Assembly (NCBI GenBank): GCA_003864495.1
Contig: ML133383.1
Span: 5,192,880 to 5,256,879 of the forward strand
Source: Nemopilema nomurai
Taxonomy: Eukaryota; Cnidaria; Scyphozoa; Rhizostomeae; Rhizostomatidae
Direction: 5' to 3'
DNA length: 64,000 bases
Shown in pieces: positions 35,801-47,006 of the stretch (position 1 is its first letter; each line of letters starts with the position of its first letter). Both the position numbers and the translations under genes were made by a program. The notes beneath the pieces were generated by a model, which was given only the letters and a program-made list of their open reading frames with translations, made no database searches and was not told where the DNA came from.

Positions 35801-36113
35801 TTCCGCTAATGACGCGACACCTTCTTTGATGCATCTTTAAACCTTTTGTTCCTTTACAAATTTTCCCACAACAGCATTTGATCCGATTGTCTTGCATAAC
35901 AATGTCCTCATTTGTTTCCACGGAAATTAGAGGAATGTTGATAGATCCGTTGGGGCCATTTTGGTGGTTGACGTCAACTTTCCGTTTACATCTCCAAGAA
36001 TGGCGGCCTAACGTTTTGAAATCTTGACCACAGAAAGAACAAACCACAAATATTGCAACAATCCAAAGCCAATGCGAACGAATCATTTCTAAAAAGACTC
36101 CTTGTCGTTTCAA
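32819..36113 (-). mobile_element. Non-LTR retrotransposon, restriction-like-endonuclease (R2-superfamily) type, frameshifted
   Basis: Read on the minus strand from 36113 downward. Two N-terminal Cys/His fingers come first (CSFCGQDFKTLGRHSWRC and CCCGKICKGTKGLKMHQRRC). A reverse transcriptase follows with NFRPITLESVPLK, LDLKNAFGEVHH, RGVLQGDCLSPLLFN, FADDAAVI and FKYLGRHF. Next is a CX2C...HX4C knuckle (CSFC...HVVAGC), and last a PD-(D/E)XK-like endonuclease core (LRPDLLL, then LYILELTVGFE). One single open frame covers 32897-34654. The frame is broken near 34655, 34960, 35230 and 35700. The 3' flank is T-rich on the minus strand. It is probably inactive unless the breaks are assembly indels. 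Domain order fits the R2/NeSL/CRE group rather than APE-type LINEs. Confidence 0.85.
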
Positions 36114-36969
36114 TAGTCGATTTTACTATAATATGCGAATACAAAGTAACCAGGCTATGATGATACTTGCTTTTAAACGAGAGCCGTGATAGCGATAGTA
36201 ATAGCAATAATGAGTTCAATTTCTTCAAAGAGACTCAAATAAAATTAGAATCAAAACTGGGATGATAAAAATCTGGGTCATACTATTTTGCAAGAATTTA
36301 AAGTCTGTCTCTAGGTCAATGTTTCTATGTGCTTTTTTTCTTGCTAGTTTAGTCCATGTCTTTATTTTGACCTGTTCGATTGCAATTCACTCATTTTAAT
36401 GTTTTTGTGAAGTTGAAATTTTATCTGCACTCATCCATTATCATTCACTTCATTTGCCCTCTGTCTAAACCATCGACCACCTTGCCTAACTTTTTTGTCT
36501 CGACTGATTATGGAACTATATGGTATAAAAAATAAATTAAGCCCTAACAACGTTTTGAACAATTCACAAAAGTCACGTGATCGATGACGTAGGAAAAATT
36601 ATGTTTACAAGACTAAAAACCACTCTAACTTCTCAAATACACGTCCGAATTCCATATAAAAAGCAGATTCGGGCTCGCCTTAATAAGAGCTTTCAAATGA
36701 TACATATAGATAGACAATTTGATGATGTCTGCAACTTTCAACGATGATGTCATTACTGTCAAAATGACGGTCAAAATGACCATTACATTTATTGATAAGA
36801 GCTCTGATATAATAAAAAAGCATTTTGATTCGATTTGTAGCAACCTTTTTTCTATGTTATGGTTCTTCAGCACTCAATTTATCTTAATAAAAATATAAAA
36901 AACAACAACAAAATGGATAGCAATGCGTCTCAAGGAATCCATACATCGCCAGAATCCTCAGAGGAACAG
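36114..36969. other. Spacer between retroelement and pseudogene
   Basis: AT-rich sequence that may include the 5' UTR of the minus-strand retroelement. No coding signal or repeat is seen. Confidence 0.5.
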
Positions 36970-39450
36970 GACTCATATAACTTCCCATTCGCTGTCCTGT
37001 TCGTCAGAAAGTGCAGTGCTATTTAGGTCGGAGTCTGACTTGTTTGATGTTTCCTTTTCTTCGTTGCTAGCACCATCCTCATCGATGATTCTGTTTCGGT
37101 ACCTCTGCACATCTCTTGCGTTTCTTTGGGCAGGGGGTTTCACAGTCACTTTCGACATCTGCCCCATCGGTTTCTGAAAGTCGACATCTGCTTTTGTTTT
37201 GTCGTCTTGAACGCAAAGAAGGTGGTCGTTGGGAGCATGTGAACCAAACGTGTTTCAGTGAAGGCTCTTCTGAAGACCATTTCCAGCCACAACCTTCAAA
37301 TGAAAGAGTTTCGACAGATGTTTATTGTACCACCCAGCCAGTAGTAGGTTTGCCAATGCGCTCTCAGAGTAGCTTGCTTCAGTACGTGTGGATCAGAAGG
37401 GAGGCTTAAGGAAGACTTTACTTTCATTTCTGATACATTCTTACTCTGGTTGCCACATCGCTTTCCCCGTGCTTGCCAGGATACCATTTGAACCAACTTT
37501 TTTAACTTCCTCTACATCGCGGGATCTTGATGACTGTCTTCAGCAACCTTACCTTCCTACGTTGTAGAAATAGGATGTAGTATCGCAGCCAGATAAAGCA
37601 TGTAAAGATGGTAGATGGAGGCAAACGTCTCTCCAAAAATGTGTGCAAATTTCTCCATTTCTTGCACCCTTCCATTATATACTTGAATACTTCACACTTT
37701 TGTCAAGGTAGGTGTCATTCACAATATGTACTTGACGCGCATTCGTCTCAGCTTTAGGAGTGACAAATTTAATTAGGCCTTTCATCCACGCTCTGTACGT
37801 TGGCTTTGGCTTGAGGGAGCGGACTGCTGCCATTCCGGCAACTATCCAAACGGCTTTGAAGGGACTTCTTTGCTGCATTGTGACTCGTCAATTAAGATTC
37901 TTTGCAAAGTTGCATTGTATGACTGACGCAAAGTAGAGTCAGCTGCAGCAATTGAAAGAGGGACAGTTGTAATTGGATGGGTAAATGCATCTTGCAGACT
38001 TCGTGCTTTTGAAACGAGTAGTAGTCCAAAAGCCGGTCTGTCTTCCATGACCACGGTAAGTCAACGCTGCCAGTAATCAAACGAACATCTATGAACTGAA
38101 GCATTTTCTCTTCTACTATAATCGGCGCTTTAAGGAGGTAATTAGCGATTTCTGGATTCAATTCTTCAACATTTGAAATGGATTTTGCAGGGGCGTCGGA
38201 GGAGCGTCCGAAAATTGGTTAGTGCCATAGCTTTGCAGAGTTCTTTTAAGGCTACCGACATGCTTCTGGTGGAGCTTTTCCCCCCTGGGTGTCTTCCTTG
38301 TGAACTGATGACGTCTTTAAGAACAGTTGTTGCTTCAGACCCACTCTTGACTTGCTTTGGATGTGGGAAGTAGCAATCCAGGTGTTAACTGCATTGACGT
38401 ATGTGCTGAATCCAGACCTGTATGGACCTGCAGTCCCTTTAGCTTCTCGATTAAACAGCTGTGTGTGTAAATAGCCATGAATTGCGGATAATTTGTCCCC
38501 AGTGATGCTGCCTGCAAATCCTAATTCGTGTAGATCTAGGAATGCTAGAGATTGTTCTTCCTGCCAAGTTGGTATGTACAGAAGCGGGCATAGTTGATGT
38601 GGTTGAATGCGAATGGAAGTGGAATCATATTTCGTTCTGCTTGCACGTGCTGCTTCCTACACAGCTGCTTCCATACACAACAAAGCAGACACATCCTTCA
38701 GGTATGCGATTGGAAGGCACTTTTCAGTACCTTTTGTATCGTCCAACATTGTAGCGACCATATCTTTGAATGATTGCATTGCCATAACATTCTCCAGTAT
38801 AGACTTTGCAAGATTATTTGTGCTCTCTTCGACGAAGCATTGTATGAGTGCATCAAAAGTTTCTTTATGTGTACGCATGCAACGATAGTAGTAGGCTAGT
38901 GGCCACCCTCCATTGCATGATCAGCAGAACCAGATGCAACAGCTTCGACATCAATCCACCATTGCTTATAACCTTTGCCTGCGTGTCTTTTATGGATAGG
39001 GCGACGACGAACCCTTTGTTGATGAAAGCCACCCATCAGCACTTTGATCTATACAAGTCAGGATTCGTCCAGATAATGTGGTATATCTTTGCATACACCA
39101 TTTCATCCACATGAACAAAAATATGAGCTATGTCGAGTTCTCTAGACATGGCCAAGAGAGAATCAAGGAATTCCTTATGAATTGGGTAGCTAAGCGCCTC
39201 AGGAGTCATCGGTAGGTACTCAAGAATGCATTCCTTTGTTTCTGAAGCTGTAATCGCGCGCTTGAAAGCAGTCCACGAACCAAATAAAGGCAGCTCTTCT
39301 TTTTCGATTTCGAGAGGAAGAGGCCCGGCAAGTGACCACGTGAAATCTTTCTGGAAACATTCGTCTAGTAGCCCATCGTCTTTGCTATCGTTGAACTTAG
39401 AAAAAAACTTAAGGTCCGCAACGTTTTCCTAAGCTATACGCTGGAAGTTC
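36970..39450 (-). pseudogene. Decayed copy of a widespread uncharacterised multicopy invertebrate gene
   Basis: Minus-strand pieces from 39430 downward, in several frames: LPLFGSWTAFKRAITASETK, ECILEYLPMTPEALSYPIHK, EFLDSLLAMSRELDIAHIFV, HVDEMVYAKIYHIIWTNPDL, a GKGYKQWWIDVEAVASGSAD block in shifted frames, HKETFDALIQCFVEESTNN, AVRSLKPKPTYRAWMKGL, and LHALSGCDTTSYFYNVGK near 37570-37620. The last motif and the FGSWTAFK block mark a multicopy family of unknown function, abundant in coral, Hydra and mollusc gene sets, that behaves like mobile DNA. Many stops and frame changes show this copy is dead. I infer the family from recalled motif patterns only. Confidence 0.7.
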
Positions 39451-40763
39451 AACTGATACCCTGGGTGCCAGAGCCTCGGGGAGTCAAAGGATGAATAACG
39501 GGGGAAAGAATTGCGAAGGAGAATGGAAGCGGAAAGGGGAGAGACGAGGTCGTTTTTCTAAACCTTTTGCCATCTTATATTACGGATGTGTAATCATAAT
39601 ATCCTTTAAAATGAAAATGATTATACTCATAATGATAACAAATGACTCTTTTGGCTATTGAATGAAACTTTATTGTCAAATAAACAAGTAAGAACGACAA
39701 AAACCTGGATTCAGAGAAAAAACTTATTAAATCTATAAAGAGCCTGTTCATTGCTTCCAAACATTACTTCACAAATTAATTATTTGAAAAAGCCTCTCTG
39801 TGATGAAGGAGTTTATTCTTGTGCCACCTTTTTTTATTATTTCTTGTCTTTTTTCCAAATTAGTTCATATTGTACAATAATATGAAACTATCAATAAACA
39901 TTAACTTGATTTCCCTGCTTGCTTCATGAAAGCTAAGTTCTTTCTGCAAGTTTTTCTCAAAACAGAATCATACAAGTATAGGATATGGCAGTGAATACAA
40001 TTAAAATTTGCATTTTTGGTTTGTTTTATTTAAAAATGAGCTAAATATAAACAGAATGACAACATTTTTATGTTGTCAAAATGCCTATCATGATGACAGG
40101 CAGATGATTTAAAATAAAATAAAATTGTTCCCAAATTTGCATCTATTGTGTTGGTACTTGATTTTCTTCTGAAGAAGCTGGTGTCTTTTGCCCTAAAATT
40201 GATTGGGAGGTACATCCTATAAATGAAAATCTTTAACTTTTCAAGGTGCCTGGCCTTAATGATAATTATTGTGAATATTTCATGATATCATAATAATAAT
40301 CTTCATGATGATAATCCTCAAACTTTCATTGACTCACAATTGACCTAAAGGTTCTCATTCAGCATTTTGTTTCAACTTTCAATTTTGATACAAAGAACCA
40401 AGTTGATTAGTAACAATTTCTAGTTTGCTTTAAAATTTTATCCTTTATTTCAAAGCTTTCAGCAGTCATTGTTCAAGGTTGTGATTCTGTCCACATTAAG
40501 AATGGAAAACAGGCTTTGACTTGAAGATTTCAAATACATCTGTGTACTTGATGTACATCATGCAGCAACACATGAATCACATCAATCACATCAATCACAT
40601 CAATCACATCCATAAACCTACTTTACTAGGGATCCTGCTTACAATATCAACTCCCAAGGTACAATGAGCCAATTTTCTAAATAGATTGTCGAGCACTCTA
40701 AAAAGGTATTGCTTGGGCTAAACTTAGAACAGCACAAAAACAAAGAAGATAGCAAAGAAAATG
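39451..40763. other. AT-rich intergenic stretch with a short 9-bp repeat
   Basis: No gene is supported. A 9-bp unit (atcacatca) repeats about four times at 40575-40612. The 3' UTR of the minus-strand gene at 40764 probably extends into this region. Confidence 0.55.
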
Positions 40764-41635
40764 CTAACCTTTCTTGCCAAAAACGAGCTTAAATGAGACG
40801 ACAGCAGCTATCATAGTAAAAACAGCAGTAGCAGCAATTCTGTTGGACAGAAGCAATTCAGTGCAATGAAAACACATTAACCCATCAGGCAGATTTGAAT
40901 GGTTCAAACTATAGCAGCAAAAATAGTTTAATAGGATGCAATCAAAGATTGATGGGAGCACTTCAGTAGTTCCTTTGATAAATTAAAAAGCAATGTTGCT
41001 GCAAAAGACCAGGTTGGAAAACTTGTGCTCGCAGCTATGATGGATATCTTGTGTGACGGCACCTCTGCCCCTTTTCACCCAAATAAAGTCATGAAGTCGT
41101 GCACATTATGCTATAGTTATGTGTGTAGCGGGCATCATTGCTTGCAGCTCAAATGCTTCCTCTCGTAGGCTGCAGGTTTTAATTTGTTGTTGGTTGCGAC
41201 GACATGTCGGTAAAATGGTGCAAGTTTCCCAATCTGGGCAAAAGACATGTCTGTAGTTTATAAATATAGGGTGTTCAATAAAAACGGCAAAAAAGGCTGC
41301 ATACAAAATTGTACTTAAATCACTTGAAAGCAATGAACGTACCTTTTTTCTGTGTTTGAGAAGCTACGGGAAACTTTACTCGCAGGCGTTTTTCCGTGCG
41401 ATTTCACGGGCTCTATCCATAAGGGTGGCCTAGGGACATTGCTCATTCTGTCTTCCCAATACAGGTTGTATGGATTGACTTCGTGTCCATCCCTGTTCAG
41501 AGGCTTTCTTGGAATTTTCTTTATTCCTCTTCCATGCATAAGTGTTGTGCATCGTGGACAAACAAGAGAATTTCCAATTTCCTGTGACAGGAACAGGCCC
41601 CTTCTAATTCGCCTTGCCACTTGGTAAGTAGCCAT
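40764..41635 (-). CDS. Small two-exon gene for a C-terminally membrane-anchored protein (~122 aa), family not recognised
   Basis: Minus-strand exon 1 is 41635-41343 (start ATG at 41635, donor aaaaag|gtacgt) and exon 2 is 40839-40764 (acceptor gtccaacag, stop TAG). The phase-2 junction recreates an Arg codon. The N-terminus is basic and lacks acids (ATYQVARRIRRGLF), as in mitochondrial targeting sequences. A CPRC pair follows at about residues 27-30, then a Pro/Trp-rich middle (YNLYWEDRMSNVPRPPLW). Exon 2 encodes one hydrophobic helix, AATAVFTMIAAVVSFKLVF, ending in GKKG. This suggests a tail-anchored or single-pass mitochondrial or ER membrane protein. I cannot name the family. Splice signals and matching phase make chance unlikely. 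Confidence 0.65.
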
Positions 41636-42547
41636 GTTGATTGCACAACAACCACAACCAAAAGGGCTCGCGCCTTCCGTGGCCTCTTTTTTCCTTGTAT
41701 ACTTTAGTCTATTGCTTTTGCTTCATTTTTAAAAAACATATAAAAAATTACGAGATTATCGAATTGCAAATTGAGACAAATCTTCATATTTCTTAAAAAA
41801 AGTGAATATGTTATCTACCTCAAACATTATTACATTATTAAGAAACCGGCTTGAAAAGAAATGAAAGCATTTGGTTAAATGCACCAAACTACCTGGAGTA
41901 CCAGAACATCCTTTCTCAAGACATTTGGAGTGAATTTATCTTGCAAAAGCTCAACTTCATACTTTTATATTAAATCCTTGATATGCTTTTTTCCAACTTA
42001 AAATCTTCATGTCAAAATGCCGTAACGACAAAGGTTGCGTTGCAAAACTTGTCCCTCGAAGCCTGCTTCCATTCTGGTTAAGCAATTGCAAACATTTTTA
42101 TACTTTTTCAATCCCCTTTCATGATTCTTCCTTATACATATTTTCTTCTGCGTGTTTCATTTTTCCAAAAATGTAGGACAAATTGGACCAGAGACCATTA
42201 CCCCCAGCGAACACCAACCTTTCCATTCCCTTTTCTTGACAATAGTAACATCCATTTTGATCACCAGCGTTGTTTCATACAAACATGTACCCGCGAATGG
42301 CTTTTAGCACATGCTGCTCATGTTTGGCCATCTGCTGCTATATCCTTTGGAACAAACTTACGAAGGATGTCGCCTGGCCCCAGCAAAGGTGACAGCCCGT
42401 TGTGCGGCAGAGAAATGCGTGTTAATTTCGTAGCTGAGAACAGCTTGGTCACAATGTCTCTTTTAAGCAAAACCAGCTACTGGGAAAACCACCATTCAGG
42501 GCCCAAGTCATTTCACAGAAATAATAGCATGAATTATTATTTTAATA
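41636..42547. other. Intergenic stretch upstream of the small membrane-protein gene
   Basis: This should include the promoter of the minus-strand gene. An open frame at 42121-42558 on the plus strand has no recognised similarity and runs into a LINE scrap, so I do not call it a gene. Confidence 0.5.
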
Positions 42548-42735
42548 ACTTTCAATAGAACCGAGATGAGAATGCTAAGGAAGATCCGGGAAGTCACTTT
42601 GAGTGAGAAGCAACGAGATCAGAAAAAAGCTTGGCATAGAAAAGATTACATCAAAAATAAGCTGGGCTGAGATGGTATGGACATGTGAGCAGAATGGATT
42701 GAGAGAAATGGACCAAGAAAGCGATGGTGCGCACA
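42548..42735 (+). mobile_element. Fragment of a LINE (C-terminal part of a reverse-transcriptase ORF)
   Basis: Plus-strand translation in shifting frames gives MRMLRKIREVTLSEKQRDQK, then IEK(I/D)TSK-like residues, then RWYGHVSRMD and EKWTKKAM. This is the typical tail of invertebrate non-LTR elements (RWYGHVxRMD). Stops and frame changes show it is dead. It appears to be a different clade from the element at 32819-36113. Confidence 0.6.
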
Positions 42736-43105
42736 ATCACAAAATAGCTATTGTTTTTTTCAAAAAACTAGACCGTTTCTAGCGTCACTTCAAAAACAAT
42801 TCTAGCGTCACTCTTTGCCACTTTTGGTGATTATGTGTATTAATGTATACATTCTTCTAATTCCGATGTATTTTCAACCATATCTTTCCCCCCAAACATT
42901 GGCAAGAGCAATATCTGTCCCACAGCAGTGGTGCATTCTTTCAAACCCCTTTTCTTGCTTAAGATTCACTTTTGGTGACCGCTCTTCTTTTTTCTTTATG
43001 TTTTAAAAAGCGGATTAGCAAGAAAGTTTTCACAACTTTGTAGAAAATTTTGCGAGTTTTTGCTTGAGTCATGCGTGTCACGGCTGACGTTCCATTGAAT
43101 TAAAT
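42736..43105. other. Spacer with no recognised feature
   Basis: A short duplicated phrase (ctagcgtcact) occurs near 42780-42810. Nothing else is seen. Confidence 0.5.
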
Positions 43106-43388
43106 TGATGGAATATAGCAGATATGACTCCATTCAATATAGCAGATATGACTCCATTCAATATAGCAGATATGACTCCATTCAATATAGCAGATATGAC
43201 TCCATTCAATATAGCAGATATGACTCCATCCAATATAGCAGATATGACTCCATTCAATATAGCAGATATGACTCCATTCAATATAGCAGATATGACTCCA
43301 TTCAATATAGCAGCATATGACACCATTCAATATAGCAGATATGACTCCATTCAATATAGCAGATATGACTCCATTCAATATAGCAGAT
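43106..43388. repeat. 24-bp minisatellite, about 11 copies
   Basis: The unit begins gatatgactccattcaa and ends tatagca. It repeats almost perfectly from 43121 to 43387; one copy (near 43311) has a base inserted and another has a c for t. The 24-bp period keeps several frames open on both strands, producing apparent 8-residue protein repeats that are artefacts. Confidence 0.95.
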
Positions 43389-44484
43389 AAAAAAAAGCAA
43401 ATCATGAAACATTATGTAAACCCCTGACTGCTGGGGTAAAGTAAGATATCTTTGCTTCACTTCTTGGCTAGATGAAGGGCCTATGAAGGCAAAAACCCCA
43501 CTAGTTGCAGTATTAAAAGAGGCCCTGTTTAGTCATGATGCAGAAAGTTTGAAAAGTCAAGCTAAAGTTAAATGGCGGAAGTTGGCTGCCTGCTCAAGAC
43601 TAATTGTCTTTTCAGGCACCAATTCTTGCAGATTCAGGTCTCAACCATACCTTATTAAAATCAATATGCATCTTTTTAAGATTTCTTTTCGATCTTCACT
43701 TCCTCAATGCTAGTGCTGCTCAGAGCTCTGCTAATGAAATTGGCAAAACCTGCAATTCCCTTACTGCATGAGCAAAGCCAAAAGCTTCTCACCTTCTACG
43801 AATATAATTGCACTTAAGAACCTTAAAGGAATGAAAACTAACTCGGGTATGATGTATGTGAATTACAAAGTGGATTTGCCACGGTACCACATTCATGGAC
43901 ATAATGGAACAGCTGGCTATAATAAGAGCTTTTTGAAAAGAATATTGCGGTATTAAAGGTTCAGTTGAACGCAATGGACGATGTTTAAGAGACATCAAAC
44001 TAAAGCATAGAAGTTGTCTGTGTCCAATGGTTTCTTTCACTTGGAATCATATACCAGCGTCATTGACAGTTTGGGAAAGAAACAGTAAAAGTAGACACAT
44101 TAATGATATGATGTCATTCGGATCGTTGACCAAACATAATCACTTAAAGAAGCAGCATAGAGTTGTGTGTGCAACATTGGGAGATGTACAAAGATGTGAA
44201 TATCTGGAAACGTGGAAGGACTTTTTTCGGTGATAAAATCGAATGGTTTTGATAGGACGACATTAGCCTTGTGCTGCCATTTAGTTGTCCTGCTTTATCA
44301 AAAATATATTGTATATATGTATGTTTCACTAGTTTCACTGGTTCATTAGGCTCACTAGAACCATTTGTTATCTATCTACAGAGTCGAAAATTAGCCTGTT
44401 GTCGCCGGTATCCATATTTCTGCAGCTTTTCAGCATTCATATTTGTCTTAAAGCACTTTTATATTAGAGGGAATCTATGGCTTC
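43389..44484. other. Stretch of about 1.1 kb with no supported gene
   Basis: Several ORFs of 60-85 codons occur on both strands, but none shows a family motif or matched splice sites. It may be older transposon debris given the flanking LINE scraps. Confidence 0.45.
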
Positions 44485-44550
44485 GTTAACATAAATAATG
44501 AACAGGATTGGTGAGAGTATGCATCCTTGTCTCACACCCTCTTTGTTTGC
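44485..44550 (-). mobile_element. Reverse-transcriptase scrap (QGCxLSP box)
   Basis: The minus strand encodes EGVRQGCILSPILFIIYVN, the conserved palm motif of non-LTR reverse transcriptases. No intact FADD/YADD box follows in frame, so only a fragment remains. Its boundaries cannot be set by eye. Confidence 0.65.
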
Positions 44551-45636
44551 TCTTGGGATCATTGCACATGCAAACAGCAGAGTGGGCGTAAAGCTTTTGG
44601 GTGAAATCAAAGCATCAGTCCCCTATGCCTTTGTTTTTCTCAACTCTATGCGATTCAGTAGTTTTCAACGATTAGGGATGAAACCCTATTGCATATATCA
44701 TTTCATGCCAAACGTATCCATCTAACAAAGTTATCATCAGCGAGAATATGTCACTTGCCCTGGTACAGGGCTTTCTAACTGCACACTATACGAGCTTTCC
44801 TTCTTTTGTTACGACATAGTTTGTGGATACTTTGGCCTTCCAAATCCGGCAATCAGCCTCACCTTCAGGGTGTCAACGATCCGGTGGACAGAACTTTTCA
44901 GAAAATTTAGACTTAATTCCGTGGCAAAATGAGGCTCGACATCTTGACTTTGGAGTACAAGTTCCGATGAATTATTCACACTAGGAGATAAAGGAGAGAA
45001 AGGACAGTGGTATGTTCCTTGCTTCCTTTGTAGTGCGCTCCTCGATAATTAAATAATAATCAGGCAATGGTTACTTAAAGTCACCGTACAGAGTTTCTGT
45101 AAGCCAATATTTGACTGTCATTTACAAACGTTTGCGATGAAATTTTCCTCCCAATCGTCCATGGCAAGTTTCCTATTCAGACAGCCAGTATTTGCTTTAG
45201 GCAGTATTCAGTTGATTGTGAAGCTCTTCTGAAGCCTGACATTGTGGATGTGGTGGAAACGTGATAAACTATCAAACGGTAATAACGATTGCAAAAATCA
45301 CTTAGGTATAGGATTCCTATAAAAATTGGAGAGTAGCTATTTTGCAGCCCCTCCCCACCTTCCTTAAAATGTTTGAGTCAGCATGCGTTGAGTTGAATTG
45401 TAAGGTTGTCGTCGCTGCACCAGTTCACTGCACGGAGACCTGCGCGGAGGAGGGTCTGCGCACTGCACCAGCTTGCTCACAGATGCAGGTGTGCTGGTCA
45501 TGGAAACGCCTATTGTTCTGAGAACACACGTAACCACATTCTTCTATCATTTTCTATCCCGAAAGTCACATTCAAGCAATCTCAGTCGCTATCAGTTTAA
45601 CCTCTGGAAAGCATGCACCAACGCTAAATTTTTCAG
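44551..45636. other. Stretch of about 1.1 kb with no supported gene
   Basis: It probably contains flanking debris of the reverse-transcriptase scrap. A partial duplicated phrase (ctgcaccag) is seen near 45415-45465. No exon is convincing. Confidence 0.45.
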
Positions 45637-45748
45637 ATTCTATAGAGTTCGTCCGAAAGGTAAGACAAAAACTCTTTATTTTGGACTTAGTGAAAACGTG
45701 ATACGAATTGTTACCACAGACAGGAACCATCTTCAGGTCATCCAGGAA
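45637..45748 (+). pseudogene. Isolated exon candidate resembling a FERM F3 / PTB-like segment
   Basis: A pyrimidine-rich acceptor (aatttttcag) precedes and a donor (ggaa|gtatat) follows an open 112-nt segment encoding FYRVRPKGKTKTLYFGLSEN, then VIRIVTTDRNHLQVIQE. The pattern of a basic strand, a hydrophobic GLSE strand and a VIQE turn resembles the F3 lobe of FERM proteins (talin F3 has LLGIT...VIQEW). No partner exons were found within several kb, so it may be an exon relic, part of a gene with very long introns, or chance. Confidence 0.3.
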
Positions 45749-47006
45749 GTATATTTGAAAATTAGCCAAGGCCGGTCTCTGGGACACCTTGCAGCTGAAT
45801 AGTTCTTTGGAAATTTGCCTCTTTGGAAAAGCTATTCGTTAAAACTAACAAAAAACTGCACCCATAACCTTCAGAGTTACGGTTGAATGCCAAGAAGCGG
45901 CGCCGGCAATGCCTCAAGCTTTGACGTGTCACTTGACGACGTGAATTTCCATTCTCTTAAATTTTATGTTTGCACGCAAAAGAGTTGCAAATCTTTTGTA
46001 TGAATCTTTTATAATCTATGTTGAGTTTTAAAGTGAACTTGTTTAGTTTTCTGAAAAACTTGCATTGTGTATATTTCCTAGCCAATTTTTAACACTAAAT
46101 ATTTGCAATTCATTATGAAAAGAAGTAGAGAACGATTAGCTAACAGGTCACCTAAGTCATACCACCAAAGGCACTGATCATTGTAATGTCAGTGTAGTCA
46201 GGTGGAACATCAAATGATAGAAATATTGAGAAGCATTGAAGAGAATTACAGAGAGGTTGCAAAAATTTAGCTCTTAAAAATTGTGCTTACTGCTGACATT
46301 GCTTGAAATATCTACTGGCCAAGGTCCAAATTGACTAGCACCATGTCACAGCACTATAGATCTTTATTGCTCTGATAGTGTTGCTCAAGATCGATTTTTA
46401 TACAACTCAAACAAGAAAACACACTCTCACCAGAGGTATCATGAGAATTTCAGTACAAGTTAAAGTTTATTTAACTTTATGTGATTTGAAGCAAGAGTCA
46501 CTAAAAAGGGAATTTCACGTGGGGGTGTCAACAGACATAATGCAAGCTGAAAGTTGCTTTGCCTTTGCAAGTGAAGTCATTGCAAGTAAAGATCCTCTAT
46601 CATTTTTACCCAGTATTTTTCTTTTATAGATGATGTTTGTTAGAGTTTTTCCAAATACTGTTGTAAATGGGCCATAGACAAAAATACAAACTATCTTTTT
46701 AAGTACATCTTTGTCAATAACGGCTTTGAGAAACATACTGACAATTCTAAATTATTGCTGTTCTGCAAATTTATCTTATCACACATCGTTCTTCTGATAC
46801 TTTTATATGTATTAATCTCAAACCCAGATGACTTTTATATCTCTTATATAATCATCTTTCAAAAAAGTAGTTGTGTTATTCATAGTTTTTTGTGTTGCAT
46901 AGCACTACAAGGATTATAAACCAGGTCTTTATTGCTAGTTAAACTTTTCAAGGAAATTACTTTGTGTTATAGTCACACTTTTACAATTGAAACTTTAACA
47001 GATAGA
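45749..47006. other. Stretch of about 1.25 kb with no supported gene
   Basis: AT-rich sequence with only short ORFs. Nothing recognised. Confidence 0.5.

Noticed and set aside
42121..42558. 145-codon plus-strand frame
   Set aside because: No recognised motif, no splice partners, and it runs into a dead LINE fragment.
43078..43405. Eight-residue-repeat proteins on both strands
   Set aside because: Artefacts of the 24-bp minisatellite.
43768..44233. Possible DNA-transposase-like remnants
   Set aside because: Only vague similarity; no DDE-type spacing or terminal repeats could be identified.
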